Shown: one piece after another, positions 48,901 to 55,025 of the stretch
Layout: every line of letters starts with the position of its first letter
Numbering within the stretch: position 1 is the stretch's first letter
NCBI RefSeq assembly: GCF_002078875.1
Contig: NC_034413.1
Span: forward strand, 62,302,453-62,366,452
Reading direction: 5' to 3'
DNA from: Numida meleagris
Taxonomy: Eukaryota > Chordata > Aves > Galliformes > Numididae
Length of the DNA stretch: 64,000 bases
Program-made: the position numbers and the translations under genes
The notes under the pieces: model-generated
The model's input: only the letters and a program-made list of their open reading frames with translations
Databases searched by the model: none
What the model was told of the DNA's origin: nothing

Positions 48901-49406
48901 TCTGCTTGCCCGTGCTGGAAGCAGGCTCAGCATCACCGCCAAGCACCAACCAGTGACTGCTCCCAGAGCAGCTGCACGGAGCGGAGTGCCGGGCAGGGGG
49001 TGCAGCACTGGGGAGGCTGTAGGGAGACCCGGAGCGGGCTGGGTGTCGGCGGGTGGGCACCCACGCAGCCTCCGAGCCCACTCGCTCCCGGCAGCGCGTT
49101 GACGCCTTCTCCCGTAGGTTCCCTTAGCAATCCCGAGCCACCCTTTAAGAACGCGGGGCCGGGCAGCAAGGGCAGCCCACGCGTGGAGCAGGAGCCGACC
49201 CGCCGTCCCTCCCCGTGTCCCCACTCACCCGGGCGGCCGTGTCCCGCGGCGGGCGGCGAGCAGGGGCGGCCGAGGCGGCTGCGGGGCGGCTGCGGCGGCG
49301 GCGGAGGAGGAGGAGGAAGGCGCCGGGGGGGAGCGAGGGGCAGCGACCCGGCCGGCGGGGCCAGCCCGAGCCCCAGCAGCAGCAGCAGGGCGCAGGCTGC
49401 CGGCAT
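18794..49406 (-). CDS. HEG1: HEG1, mucin-like transmembrane receptor (HEG homolog with EGF-like domains)
   Basis: Twenty-one exons can be joined in one frame (5301 nt, 1766 codons plus stop; human HEG1 is about 1381 residues). Approximate residue order: signal peptide and proline-rich segment 1-59; Ser/Thr-rich mucin region 60-1412 from ten exons; EGF 1413-1452; SEA-like 1453-1557; Cys-rich EGF-type unit 1558-1629; membrane helix about 1633-1656; cytoplasmic tail to 1766. The membrane helix, tail and juxtamembrane EGF are nearly identical to mammalian HEG1, which makes the identification secure. HEG1 is known as an endothelial and endocardial receptor whose C-terminal Tyr-Phe binds the KRIT1 FERM domain and whose tail recruits Rasip1, stabilising junctions during heart and vessel development. 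Oddities: an expanded exon-duplicated mucin region and no visible counterpart of the first mammalian EGF repeat. An exon between exon 1 and 39017 could have been missed. Confidence 0.95.
19786..19960 (-). CDS. HEG1: HEG1 cytoplasmic exon
   Basis: Acceptor AAACAG, donor TCG|GTATCTA. Encodes [18 protein letters not shown], then [18 protein letters not shown] and [17 protein letters not shown]. Its first base completes the Arg codon split with the membrane exon (CG|G). It is highly conserved with mammals. Confidence 0.96.
20797..20884 (-). CDS. HEG1: HEG1 transmembrane exon
   Basis: Acceptor CCCTAG, donor TGCCG|GTAGGT, phases 1 to 2. Encodes [16 protein letters not shown] followed by [12 protein letters not shown]: one membrane helix with a Gly-rich centre and a Cys-Cys pair at the inner face. 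Confidence 0.96.
21435..21472 (-). CDS. HEG1: HEG1 juxtamembrane Cys-rich exon (38 nt)
   Basis: Acceptor TTGTCAG, donor AACC|GTAAGTA. Encodes [12 protein letters not shown] and completes a Ser codon from the previous exon. One of the shortest exons in the gene. Confidence 0.94.
21583..21625 (-). CDS. HEG1: HEG1 Cys-rich exon (43 nt)
   Basis: Acceptor TTTGCAG, donor GTGAG|GTATGG. Encodes [15 protein letters not shown] when joined to its neighbours, with an N-glycosylation sequon (NET). Confidence 0.94.
23387..23545 (-). mobile_element. CR1 LINE 3' fragment
   Basis: Plus strand: atcgaatcatttgagttgg, 'agctggtccaatgcccttgc', 'caggtgctcagagcccatcc', 'ggcatccaccacctcc'. Reverse-oriented CR1 tail in a HEG1 intron. 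Confidence 0.85.
24312..24446 (-). CDS. HEG1: HEG1 EGF-like exon next to the membrane
   Basis: Acceptor CCAACAG, donor AGAG|GTATTG. Encodes [18 protein letters not shown], then [17 protein letters not shown] and MDHSC: an EGF-type cysteine pattern with the CxC-x-GYF core. Strongly conserved with mammals. Confidence 0.95.
24963..25010. repeat. Short imperfect direct repeat with internal inverted motif
   Basis: caatggaaat(c/t)gtg occurs at 24963 and again 30 bases later. Between the copies lies gtgtcac...gtgacac, a small inverted repeat. In a HEG1 intron. Confidence 0.6.
25490..25626 (+). mobile_element. CR1 LINE 3' fragment
   Basis: Plus strand ends 'aggtcttttccaatcttaat', then gattctatgattctat, the CR1 3' terminus. 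It lies between the third SEA-like exon and the EGF exon of HEG1. Confidence 0.85.
25747..25907 (-). CDS. HEG1: HEG1 SEA-like region, third exon
   Basis: Acceptor TTGTTAG, donor CACAGAG|GTAAAC, phase 2 to 1. Encodes [18 protein letters not shown], then [17 protein letters not shown] and a Cys-containing end. Where cleaving SEA domains carry a G-S-x-x-x turn, this has ANVVHVSV, so self-cleavage is not expected. Confidence 0.9.
26274..26332 (-). CDS. HEG1: HEG1 SEA-like region, second exon (59 nt)
   Basis: Acceptor TTTCAG, donor ACCAG|GTAAGG, phase 0 to 2. Encodes [19 protein letters not shown]. Same length and phase as MUC13 exon 233-291. Confidence 0.92.
26550..26644 (-). CDS. HEG1: HEG1 SEA-like region, first exon
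   Basis: Acceptor CTTTTCAG, donor GCGATG|GTGAGTG, phase 1 to 0. Encodes [18 protein letters not shown], then [13 protein letters not shown], with an N-glycosylation sequon (NIT). Confidence 0.93.
27786..27905 (-). CDS. HEG1: HEG1 calcium-binding EGF exon (120 nt)
   Basis: Acceptor ATCTAG, donor TTAG|GTAAGAA, phase 1-1. Encodes [18 protein letters not shown], then [18 protein letters not shown] and KCNL. The D-x-D-x-C start and the aromatic after SY fit a calcium-binding EGF. It corresponds to the second mammalian HEG1 EGF repeat; the phase allows direct joining to exon 29609-30979. Confidence 0.95.
   Translation of the reverse strand: MWINVFPTLVLHWPPATTPVAPTSVSALLDMSWKKENAI
27906..29608 (-). 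other. HEG1 intron between main mucin exon and EGF exon
   Basis: Contains a CR1 fragment. It was scanned for the Cys-rich exon expected for the first mammalian EGF repeat; none was found, and there are no gaps here. Confidence 0.5.
28881..29010 (-). mobile_element. CR1 LINE 3' fragment
   Basis: Plus strand: atcatagaatggtttcagtt, 'ccatctagtccaactctcct', 'ggtgctcagagccccgacca'. Reverse-oriented CR1 tail. Confidence 0.88.
29609..30979 (-). CDS. HEG1: HEG1 main mucin exon (1371 nt)
   Basis: Acceptor TACTGCAG, donor ACAG|GTAATG, phase 1-1, 457 codons open throughout. It opens [16 protein letters not shown]. The following block ([19 protein letters not shown], then [18 protein letters not shown]) aligns well with mammalian HEG1. 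The rest is Ser/Thr/Pro-rich mucin sequence ending in Thr-Thr-Lys-type repeats (for example [11 protein letters not shown]). Few cysteines are present, as expected for an O-glycosylated stalk. Confidence 0.93.
32026..32352 (-). CDS. HEG1: HEG1 mucin exon 9 (327 nt)
   Basis: Acceptor CTTTCAG, donor CACAA|GTAAGT, phase 1-1. Begins [16 protein letters not shown] and continues Ser/Thr-rich. The opening resembles the SSHQP start of several sister exons. Confidence 0.85.
32900..33205 (-). CDS. HEG1: HEG1 mucin exon 8 (306 nt)
   Basis: Acceptor TTTGCAG, donor TTCCA|GTGAGT, phase 1-1. Encodes [20 protein letters not shown] and a Ser/Pro-rich remainder. The opening differs from the SSHQP group. Confidence 0.82.
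33753..34070 (-). CDS. HEG1: HEG1 mucin exon 7 (318 nt)
   Basis: Acceptor TTCCCAG, donor TTCAG|GTGGGT, phase 1-1. Begins [20 protein letters not shown], followed by an Ala/Pro/Ser-rich stretch and a short hydrophobic DVVLLLSSV patch. Confidence 0.82.
34340..34731 (+). mobile_element. CR1 LINE 3' fragment between HEG1 mucin exons 6 and 7
   Basis: Contains 'ttggtctctacagctacctc', 'ggctgcccagggaagtagtt' and the terminal aatgattctatgattct. The left boundary is approximate. It occupies most of the 740-bp intron. Confidence 0.85.
34810..35115 (-). CDS. HEG1: HEG1 mucin exon 6 (306 nt), near-copy of exon 3
   Basis: Acceptor ATCTCAG, donor ACAG|GTGAGC, phase 1-1. Begins [20 protein letters not shown]. 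From ATSDSM onward it nearly repeats exon 37244-37552, with 80 identical consecutive bases (34919-34998 against 37353-37432). Confidence 0.87.
35938..36270 (-). CDS. HEG1: HEG1 mucin exon 5 (333 nt)
   Basis: Acceptor TATCTCAG, donor ACAG|GTGGGG, phase 1-1. Begins [20 protein letters not shown], a clear SSHQP opening, then Ser/Thr/Gly-rich sequence with one NSS sequon. Confidence 0.85.
36584..36868 (-). CDS. HEG1: HEG1 mucin exon 4 (285 nt)
   Basis: Acceptor TTCTCAG, donor TGCAG|GTAGGT, phase 1-1. Begins [15 protein letters not shown] and contains [16 protein letters not shown] with an N-glycosylation sequon (NMT). Confidence 0.83.
37244..37552 (-). CDS. HEG1: HEG1 mucin exon 3 (309 nt), near-copy of exon 6
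   Basis: Acceptor GCCATAG, donor CCACGC|GTGAGT, phase 1-1. Begins [20 protein letters not shown]. Its remainder closely matches exon 34810-35115, including the shared [18 protein letters not shown] segment. Confidence 0.86.
38006..38299 (-). CDS. HEG1: HEG1 mucin exon 2 of the array (294 nt)
   Basis: Acceptor TTTGCAG, donor AGAG|GTGAGC, phase 1-1. Begins [20 protein letters not shown] and contains Pro/Ser-rich sequence including [16 protein letters not shown]. Confidence 0.8.
38808..39017 (-). CDS. HEG1: HEG1 mucin exon 1 of the array (210 nt)
   Basis: Acceptor CTTTCAG, donor CTCCTG|GTGAGT, phase 1-1. Begins [19 protein letters not shown] and ends in a Gly/Pro-rich PGPGPPP. It is the most 5' mucin exon I can support before the 10-kb intron. 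Confidence 0.75.
39880..40010 (+). mobile_element. CR1 LINE fragment lacking its terminal octamers
   Basis: 'caggctgcccagggaggtgg', 'ggaggtgttcaagaaccatg', 'ggggttggac'. The 3' tip is missing and the sequence runs straight into an oppositely oriented CR1. Confidence 0.8.
39998..40015. repeat. 7-bp inverted repeat at the junction of two opposed CR1 fragments
   Basis: ggacaat-aaca-attgtcc sits exactly where a plus-strand CR1 ends and a minus-strand CR1 begins, suggesting a twin-priming or insertion scar. Confidence 0.6.
40021..40645 (-). mobile_element. CR1 LINE 3' part, reverse orientation
   Basis: Plus strand: 'ttgagttggatgagaccttt', 'catctggtccaacccctcag', then 'ggggctgaacagcctcagct', 'cctcctctggatgcgctcca' and 'gcccaggacacagttggctt', about 620 bp of CR1 3' region. 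Confidence 0.88.
42448..42465. repeat. Poly-A tract
   Basis: Eighteen consecutive A followed by further A-rich sequence to about 42500. No retrotransposed gene sequence was recognised to its left. Confidence 0.9.
43299..43319. repeat. Poly-T tract
   Basis: About 21 consecutive T in the HEG1 first intron. Confidence 0.9.
46157..46610 (-). mobile_element. CR1 LINE 3' part, reverse orientation
   Basis: Plus strand: atagaataaataaggttgga, 'accacctccctgggcagcct', 'catcacctctcatcctatgg', 'gagcctcctcttcaccagcc'. This is the CR1 subfamily whose antisense reads 'ggaaatgacctctaggatca'. Confidence 0.87.
46940..47042 (+). mobile_element. Short CR1 3' tip
   Basis: Ends gtctcttccaacccaaagcc then attccgtgattct. 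Only the tip is clear; the left boundary is uncertain. Confidence 0.6.
47457..47484. repeat. (TG)n microsatellite
   Basis: About twelve TG units with one GGG interruption, following a T-rich run. Confidence 0.9.
49229..49406 (-). CDS. HEG1: HEG1 exon 1: start codon, signal peptide, proline-rich segment
   Basis: The start ATG at 49406 is followed by [20 protein letters not shown], a strong signal peptide, then an Arg/Pro-rich stretch with eight consecutive prolines. The donor CCCGG|GTGAGT leaves phase 1, which fits every exon of the mucin array. It lies in GC-rich, CpG-dense DNA. Mammalian HEG1 exon 1 also encodes a Leu-rich signal peptide followed by Pro/Arg-rich sequence. Confidence 0.85.
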
Positions 49407-49506
49407 GGCGCTGCGGACGGGACGGGGAGCGGGGTGTGCTGCTGGGGCTGGAGGGAGCGGCTCACATGCCCGGAGCAGGGCGATGGGGAACGGAGGAGAA
49501 CGGCGG

Positions 49507-49797
49507 NNNNNNNNNNNNNNNNNNNNNNNNNNNNNNNNNNNNNNNNNNNNNNNNNNNNNNNNNNNNNNNNNNNNNNNNNNNNNNNNNNNNNNNNNNNNNN
49601 NNNNNNNNNNNNNNNNNNNNNNNNNNNNNNNNNNNNNNNNNNNNNNNNNNNNNNNNNNNNNNNNNNNNNNNNNNNNNNNNNNNNNNNNNNNNNNNNNNNN
49701 NNNNNNNNNNNNNNNNNNNNNNNNNNNNNNNNNNNNNNNNNNNNNNNNNNNNNNNNNNNNNNNNNNNNNNNNNNNNNNNNNNNNNNNNNNNNNNNNN
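49507..49797. other. Assembly gap, 291 N
   Basis: N run about 100 bp upstream of the HEG1 start codon in GC-rich DNA. Sequence loss in GC-rich promoters is a typical cause. Confidence 0.99.
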
Positions 49798-50727
49798 TTA
49801 TCCCTCCCCTATTGTCGCAAAGCCCCGCTCCCGGCTCGGGCAGCGCTCCGTGCCCGCTGCCGCAGAGGTTCGGGCTGCGCGGTGCGCCCGCTCGGGTGGG
49901 GGCTGCACCACGGATCGGAGCAGACGGAACCCGGCCGGGTTCGGGCAGCGCTGCTCCACCGGAAAGTTTCTTTCCGGCTGAGCGCGGTGAGCGTTCAGTA
50001 GCCCCGAACTCCATTCCCACCGAGGCTGCAGCAAGTCCTTGCCAAAGGACTACAAATCTTTTATTGGTTATAAAGCGGACCCGCTCTCCTTTAAATTCCA
50101 GCAGCAGTTTCTCGCGGCGGTGAATTTCCCAGGCTGGGCTGTACGGGAGGCAGAGGATTTCCCTTTATTGTTCTGAGATTCCCTTTCATAACTCCACGCT
50201 GTTGGCTATGCTGTGCGGAGCGCGCACTGTGGCACTGCTCTGCCCTGCTGCTGGCAGCCCCCAGCCCCCAGTTCACTGCATCCACGACCCCAACCCATCC
50301 TGTCCCCGTCTCCTCCATGGGATGTCCACATGTCCTCTGCTTTCCCCCTGAGCTAGTTCAGATTCAGGCTGAATTTCCACGAGCCGCTTCCACCCAAGCA
50401 GAATCCAACACTTCAAACCACAGGGACAAATGGCAATCCTCCAAACACAAGACAAACGTCGGTTCGGTCCACTGTCCCCAGCTCCCTCCTTTCCCCAGGA
50501 GCTCCCTGACACCTTCTGTCCACCCAAAAGGTGGCACTGATGAGCCCACACGAGCATCCAAACTACATTGGCTTGTCCAGTTGTTAGTCCCCAGAGATGG
50601 GGATTTTGTGTCCCCTGCTATTATGGGTTTCTCCAAAATGAACCAACAAATCATAACCACACTTCTAATTGCAGCTGGGGACATCTGAGTGGCCCAGAAA
50701 CTGCCAACACCAAGCTGCACCGGACAC

Positions 50728-50890
50728 AGAATCACAGAATTGCTTGGAATTGGAAGGGAACCCTAAAGGCCACCTGGTCCAACCCCCCTGCAATGAGCAG
50801 GGACACCAACAGCTCCATCAGGTGCTCAGAGCCCCATCCAACTCGACCTTGAGTGTCTCCAGGGATGGGGCACCCACCACCTCTCCAGGC
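50728..50890 (-). mobile_element. CR1 LINE 3' fragment
   Basis: Plus strand: cagaatcacagaattgcttg, 'cctggtccaacccccctgca', 'ggtgctcagagccccatcca', 'gcacccaccacctctccagg'. Confidence 0.88.
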
Positions 50891-53800
50891 TCCATCAGCC
50901 TTTGTCAATGGACCTACCCATTCCCTATGGAACACATCAGAGAAAGAGCCCTAACCCACAAGATGGAGAAACCAACACCCAGCCAAGGAATGCACCGCCA
51001 TGAGTTAAAGCTTGTGTGAGGAGCTGAGAAGTATTCTGATACTTTGGGGGAAGACATGAGGCAGGAGTTCAAACATTCGGAGATACCTCTTTATATGAAA
51101 TGAATGGCTCCCCATTCCTGTAAGTACTCCTCATCCTCTGAAGCTGTAAATCCAGCAGGCAGGAAGTGCGGTATCAAGTGCTTTCCCAAAAAGCCTCAAT
51201 AAATTCTTCCTACTGTTTTACCCAACAGGCGCAGCGAGAACAAAACCGGCAGCATGCAGATGCAAAATAAACGTTGCTGAACGCACAGCCATAAAGAAAC
51301 CAGGGCCAGATTGAATGCTTTCATGTCCCTGTGGCCATAGTGGGACCCATTGAAGACCCAGCATGGCAGACCCCGATGGGCCCTCCCAGGTGGGCAGCTA
51401 ATGGCCCTTCCCCAAAATTCCCCTTAAAAGCATCACACATCAGGAGGTGTCCATGGGGATGTTACATCCATCCTCTCACCATTGCAGTCACCAACGGGAC
51501 AAAAGCACTGCAACGGGAGCCAATGCCACTGAAGGAGTATTTACCATCACAGCCAGCCTGTCCCCCCACTGTCATGGCTCAGTCACAAGCACCTGGGAAG
51601 GAAACACCGATGGCTTTTTTTGTACTCCCCAAATGCACTCCCTTCCCCACCAGATGCCCCATTGCCAAGGCTTTGTGGCTGTAAAGGGAAAGCTATTGTA
51701 TTTTCCTGCCACGTTATTTCATTCCCACCTTTGCCACTTCACTAAGGGATATCCCTGCACTGTCATGCACAAGTCATGAGGAACCCCAGTATTCTCAAGC
51801 CCCAGCTCTAACATAACTACATAAAGTATGATGGATGGTATATGGTGATTAATTGAATCCCACCATCACTCTGCATTAGGGGAGGAAAAACACCATTTGG
51901 TTTTGTTTCACTTTGCTTTCCACATCCCAGCCCGAGGGGCTGGAGGCACACGGCCCAGTTTGCCAGGTTCTGCATTGTTTTGCCCTGAAGTCACAGAAAA
52001 GCACAGGAGTTTTGACAGAAGGGGCACCTTGGTAACCCCTTGCCAGGATCACACTCACTGGTCACTCCTGGTTGGTGCTCCAGGAACCCTTCCCAGCCCC
52101 AGCCCCAGCGCAGAACTCCTGCAGCTCCCTTGAAACGCAGCCCAGATCTGTCCCGAGCTTGGAGCAGGCTCATAAACCTCAGACAAGTTTTCAGCTGATG
52201 ATGAATTAAGGTACAAAGTGAATAGTTTCTACTCCTGGAATTTGTTATTAAAAGTCCCGAGTTTCCGAAGTGGACAGATAGTTCCTAACCCAGTAATTAA
52301 TTACCTTCCCCGTCTCCTCTCCGTGCTGTAAGCCATCCATTAATGGATCCCAATCATCCAAAAGGCACTTAGCACCTGAACATTTTTCTCCGCATTCCGG
52401 GGGTAGCGGTGCTCGATTGATTTATTTTTACAGGGAACACTCGCCTTGTGCCTCCCTTGGAAGCAGCTCATTCCAGATACTTGACATTTGGAGGTCAGGA
52501 TGGATGTGGGTCTTGTGATCTCTTTTCATCCCTCACAGCAAAATGCACAGCAAGCTTATGCCACCGGGTCCAAAATGTTCCTTTCTGATTCCTGTCAGAA
52601 ATAAACCCCGTATTTCCTGGGGAAAAGCAGTTAGCCATTTCAATCCATCTGAAGCAACTCGGAACCTCTGATTCCTTTCTTTCATGACTGTTCTCAGCCT
52701 GCTCTGAGAAGGAATATCAGTGAGTCCACTGCACACGATTTTGTATGGAGTTCCCAAATTTACTGGTTCACCATATTATTTTTTTTTTCCTATTTATGGC
52801 AGTAATTGCCCATTCTAGAATTCAGAGAGCAAAGGCAATAATTCAGAGAACCTCCTTTCTCCAGTAATTTAAATGATAACTCCATGCTGGCCGCTGTGCT
52901 TCAGTGCATCCCGTCCAGGTGCAGGTGTGATGCTGGATGAAGCTGAGCCAGAACCAGAAGCAAAGGGGTGAGAACACATTGCCTTGCTGGCCACAGAGAG
53001 CCCCTTGCCATAACCAGGCACGGCATCATTATTTAATTCACGTGTTTTGCTGTTTGCTGCTCCTCCAGGATCACCATTATCTGCAAGCGACCATCCCAAG
53101 CATGCGACTTTCTGGCCACTGTGCGCAACGAAAACACCCAAGGGAACCCAAAGATGACCAAGAGAGAGCCATGAAGAGAGGAAAGAAACATAGGGATTTG
53201 GGTTAAGCTACAGATTGAAGGAGTTTGGTTCTCCCAGTGCAGAATCCCATTGGGACACCCAGACAGAACCAGAGTAATGGCAACTTACAGCAAGGAGCTG
53301 TCACTTAACGCCCATATCACAGCAAAACTTGACTTTTCTCCTGCCCATTCTCAACTCTATTTGTGTTGCACTGCTTTTGAGGCAGATGACTCTAATTCCT
53401 GTACACTTGATAATGTCATGGCATCACAAACACAGCATGAGCATCTAGGCAAGGCTGCAAGGCAAAGAATAAACTATTTAATCCTTCACTGCCTTCTGTG
53501 TCTGTGCCTTCTGCAAACGAATCCGTCAAACCCACATCTAGCAACTTACAGCTGGAGGCTTAGAAAAAAAAGAGGTTTTACATCCACGTATCTCATAAAA
53601 ACAAATGTTTTCACACCCTCATTTCTTAAAAGCAATTCCATGAACTCAAAGGAAAGTTGGTTATAGATGATAACAAAGCTCACATGGCTTAAAAGATAGA
53701 AGGATCTTTTCATTATGAAATTAACTGAGCTGCAACTTGTTCTGGACAGATAATGCTCAGACCTGGGTCCCAAACCACCCTTCAGGATTCCTGAAGCAAG

Positions 53801-54032
53801 GCTTCCCTCCACCCTTACAGTTAACGATGTCAATGACAACGCCCCAGGAAAGATCAGCACACCTCTTCTCAAGCACCAAGTAGGAAAGTTGCTCTACTTA
53901 CCGCACACAACAGCAGCAATGAAACTGTAGACCAGAAAGCCCAGGCACGACATGCCCTGAGACAACAGACACAGGCACCTTCCCGACAGCGCTGGCCAAA
54001 ACTATGGTACCCAATGGGAGGAGCTGCTTGTC

Positions 54033-54096
54033 TCATTGAATCCCAGAATGGCTTGGGCTGGAAGGGACCTCGAAGCCCACCCAGTTGCAATGCCCC
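54033..54096 (-). mobile_element. CR1 LINE 3' tip
   Basis: Plus strand: atcccagaatggcttgggct, then 'ggaagggacctcgaagccca' and 'ccagttgcaatgcccctgcc'. Confidence 0.8.
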
Positions 54097-54159
54097 TGCC
54101 TTTGTTATTTATTTGTTCTCTTAATTTAGTGCTGTGAGACGTGTCCCGATGCTGATGTT

Positions 54160-54252
54160 TTTATTGCACAGAAGGAGAAATAAATAATTTAATGGCTGAA
54201 GTGATCAGAGATTACAAGAAGCGAGAGGCAGTGATTTCCACCCCTTTTTATT
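54160..54252 (-). terminator. SLC12A8: Candidate SLC12A8 polyadenylation signals
   Basis: Two AATAAA hexamers on the minus strand (54247-54252 and 54160-54165), about 0.6-0.7 kb after the SLC12A8 stop codon. Which is used cannot be told from sequence. Confidence 0.45.
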
Positions 54253-54859
54253 TATGCATATGCATCTATAAAGCTTAGTACAGGATGAGCTTTAAGCAGA
54301 ATTAGCAAAGTGAGGCTAAATGTATCTTGTTAAGGCACTTCTGAATCATCTCTCCTTTCAGCCAAGAGATGCGCTATTTGCAGATAGCTGTGTTTTCAGG
54401 TCCTGGCTCTTGTTTCAGAAAGGATGTGGGAAGCCACTGAAAAGCTTCTAAGACATCACATCACCGTTTCACAGTAGAGTTCATCATGCTGCACTGCTGC
54501 ATATAAATGCACAGGTTCAATTCCAGTTAAGGATATATTTCATAATCCTCTTGCACTTGCCATTGACTCTGGCCTATCGTTAAACACCTTAAAGTGCTAA
54601 GACTTTGGTCATTGAAACGCTGAGGTAGAAAACCCCTGCACGATGAGCAGGTTTGTTTGTTTTTTTTTTCCCTTTAGGATAAGATTTGAAACTTGGCCAC
54701 ATTGTAGCTTGCATAAACAAACAAGCCTCGAGCATGTAAATAACTATTCACATCCTTTCCATATACATTCAAGTATTTCACAAGGCACAGCAGCAGTGAT
54801 TGGCACTCATCAGTCCTTTCTGAAATGACAGCTTGCTATTTTGTTTTCGTCCTCCCGCT

Positions 54860-55025
54860 CTACTGAAACTGATTCACAAACTCTTCCCTGCTGATGAGGG
54901 AGGACTGGTGGTAGCGGTCCCTGGAGGCAAAGTCCGCGTTCTCCTCGGTGAGCTGCCTGGTCTCCATGCCCACTGTCGCAAAGGCCGGGGTCACCACGAT
55001 CTGCTCCTTCGGCGACGGCCTCCTC
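54860..55025 (-). CDS. SLC12A8: SLC12A8 last exon
   Basis: Acceptor CCTGCAG, then [37 protein letters not shown] and [17 protein letters not shown] followed by TAG. The exon starts on the last base of a split codon (phase 2). The C-terminal QF-Q differs from the mammalian ending, but the preceding 30 residues align closely. Confidence 0.93.

Larger units (their letters stand above)
39018..49228 (-). other. HEG1 first intron (10.2 kb)
   Basis: Holds three CR1 fragments plus a small 3' tip, a poly-A tract, a poly-T tract, a TG repeat and a GC-rich right end. No exon with matching phase and Ser/Thr-rich content was identified, although mammalian HEG1 has coding sequence that would fall here. 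GC-rich stretches give long open frames by chance. Confidence 0.5.
49100..50020 (-). promoter_or_regulatory. HEG1: CpG-island promoter region of HEG1
   Basis: Very GC- and CpG-rich sequence on both sides of the start codon (for example gcggcggcggaggagg near 49290 and ccgctgccgcagaggttcgg near 49853). It encloses exon 1 and the 291-N gap. The transcription start probably lies in or near the gap. No TATA box is visible, as usual for CpG-island promoters. Confidence 0.65.
50021..54100. other. HEG1-SLC12A8 intergenic region
   Basis: Contains CR1 fragments at 50728-50890 and 54033-54096 and otherwise unique sequence. No coding exon, RNA gene or other structure recognised. Confidence 0.5.
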
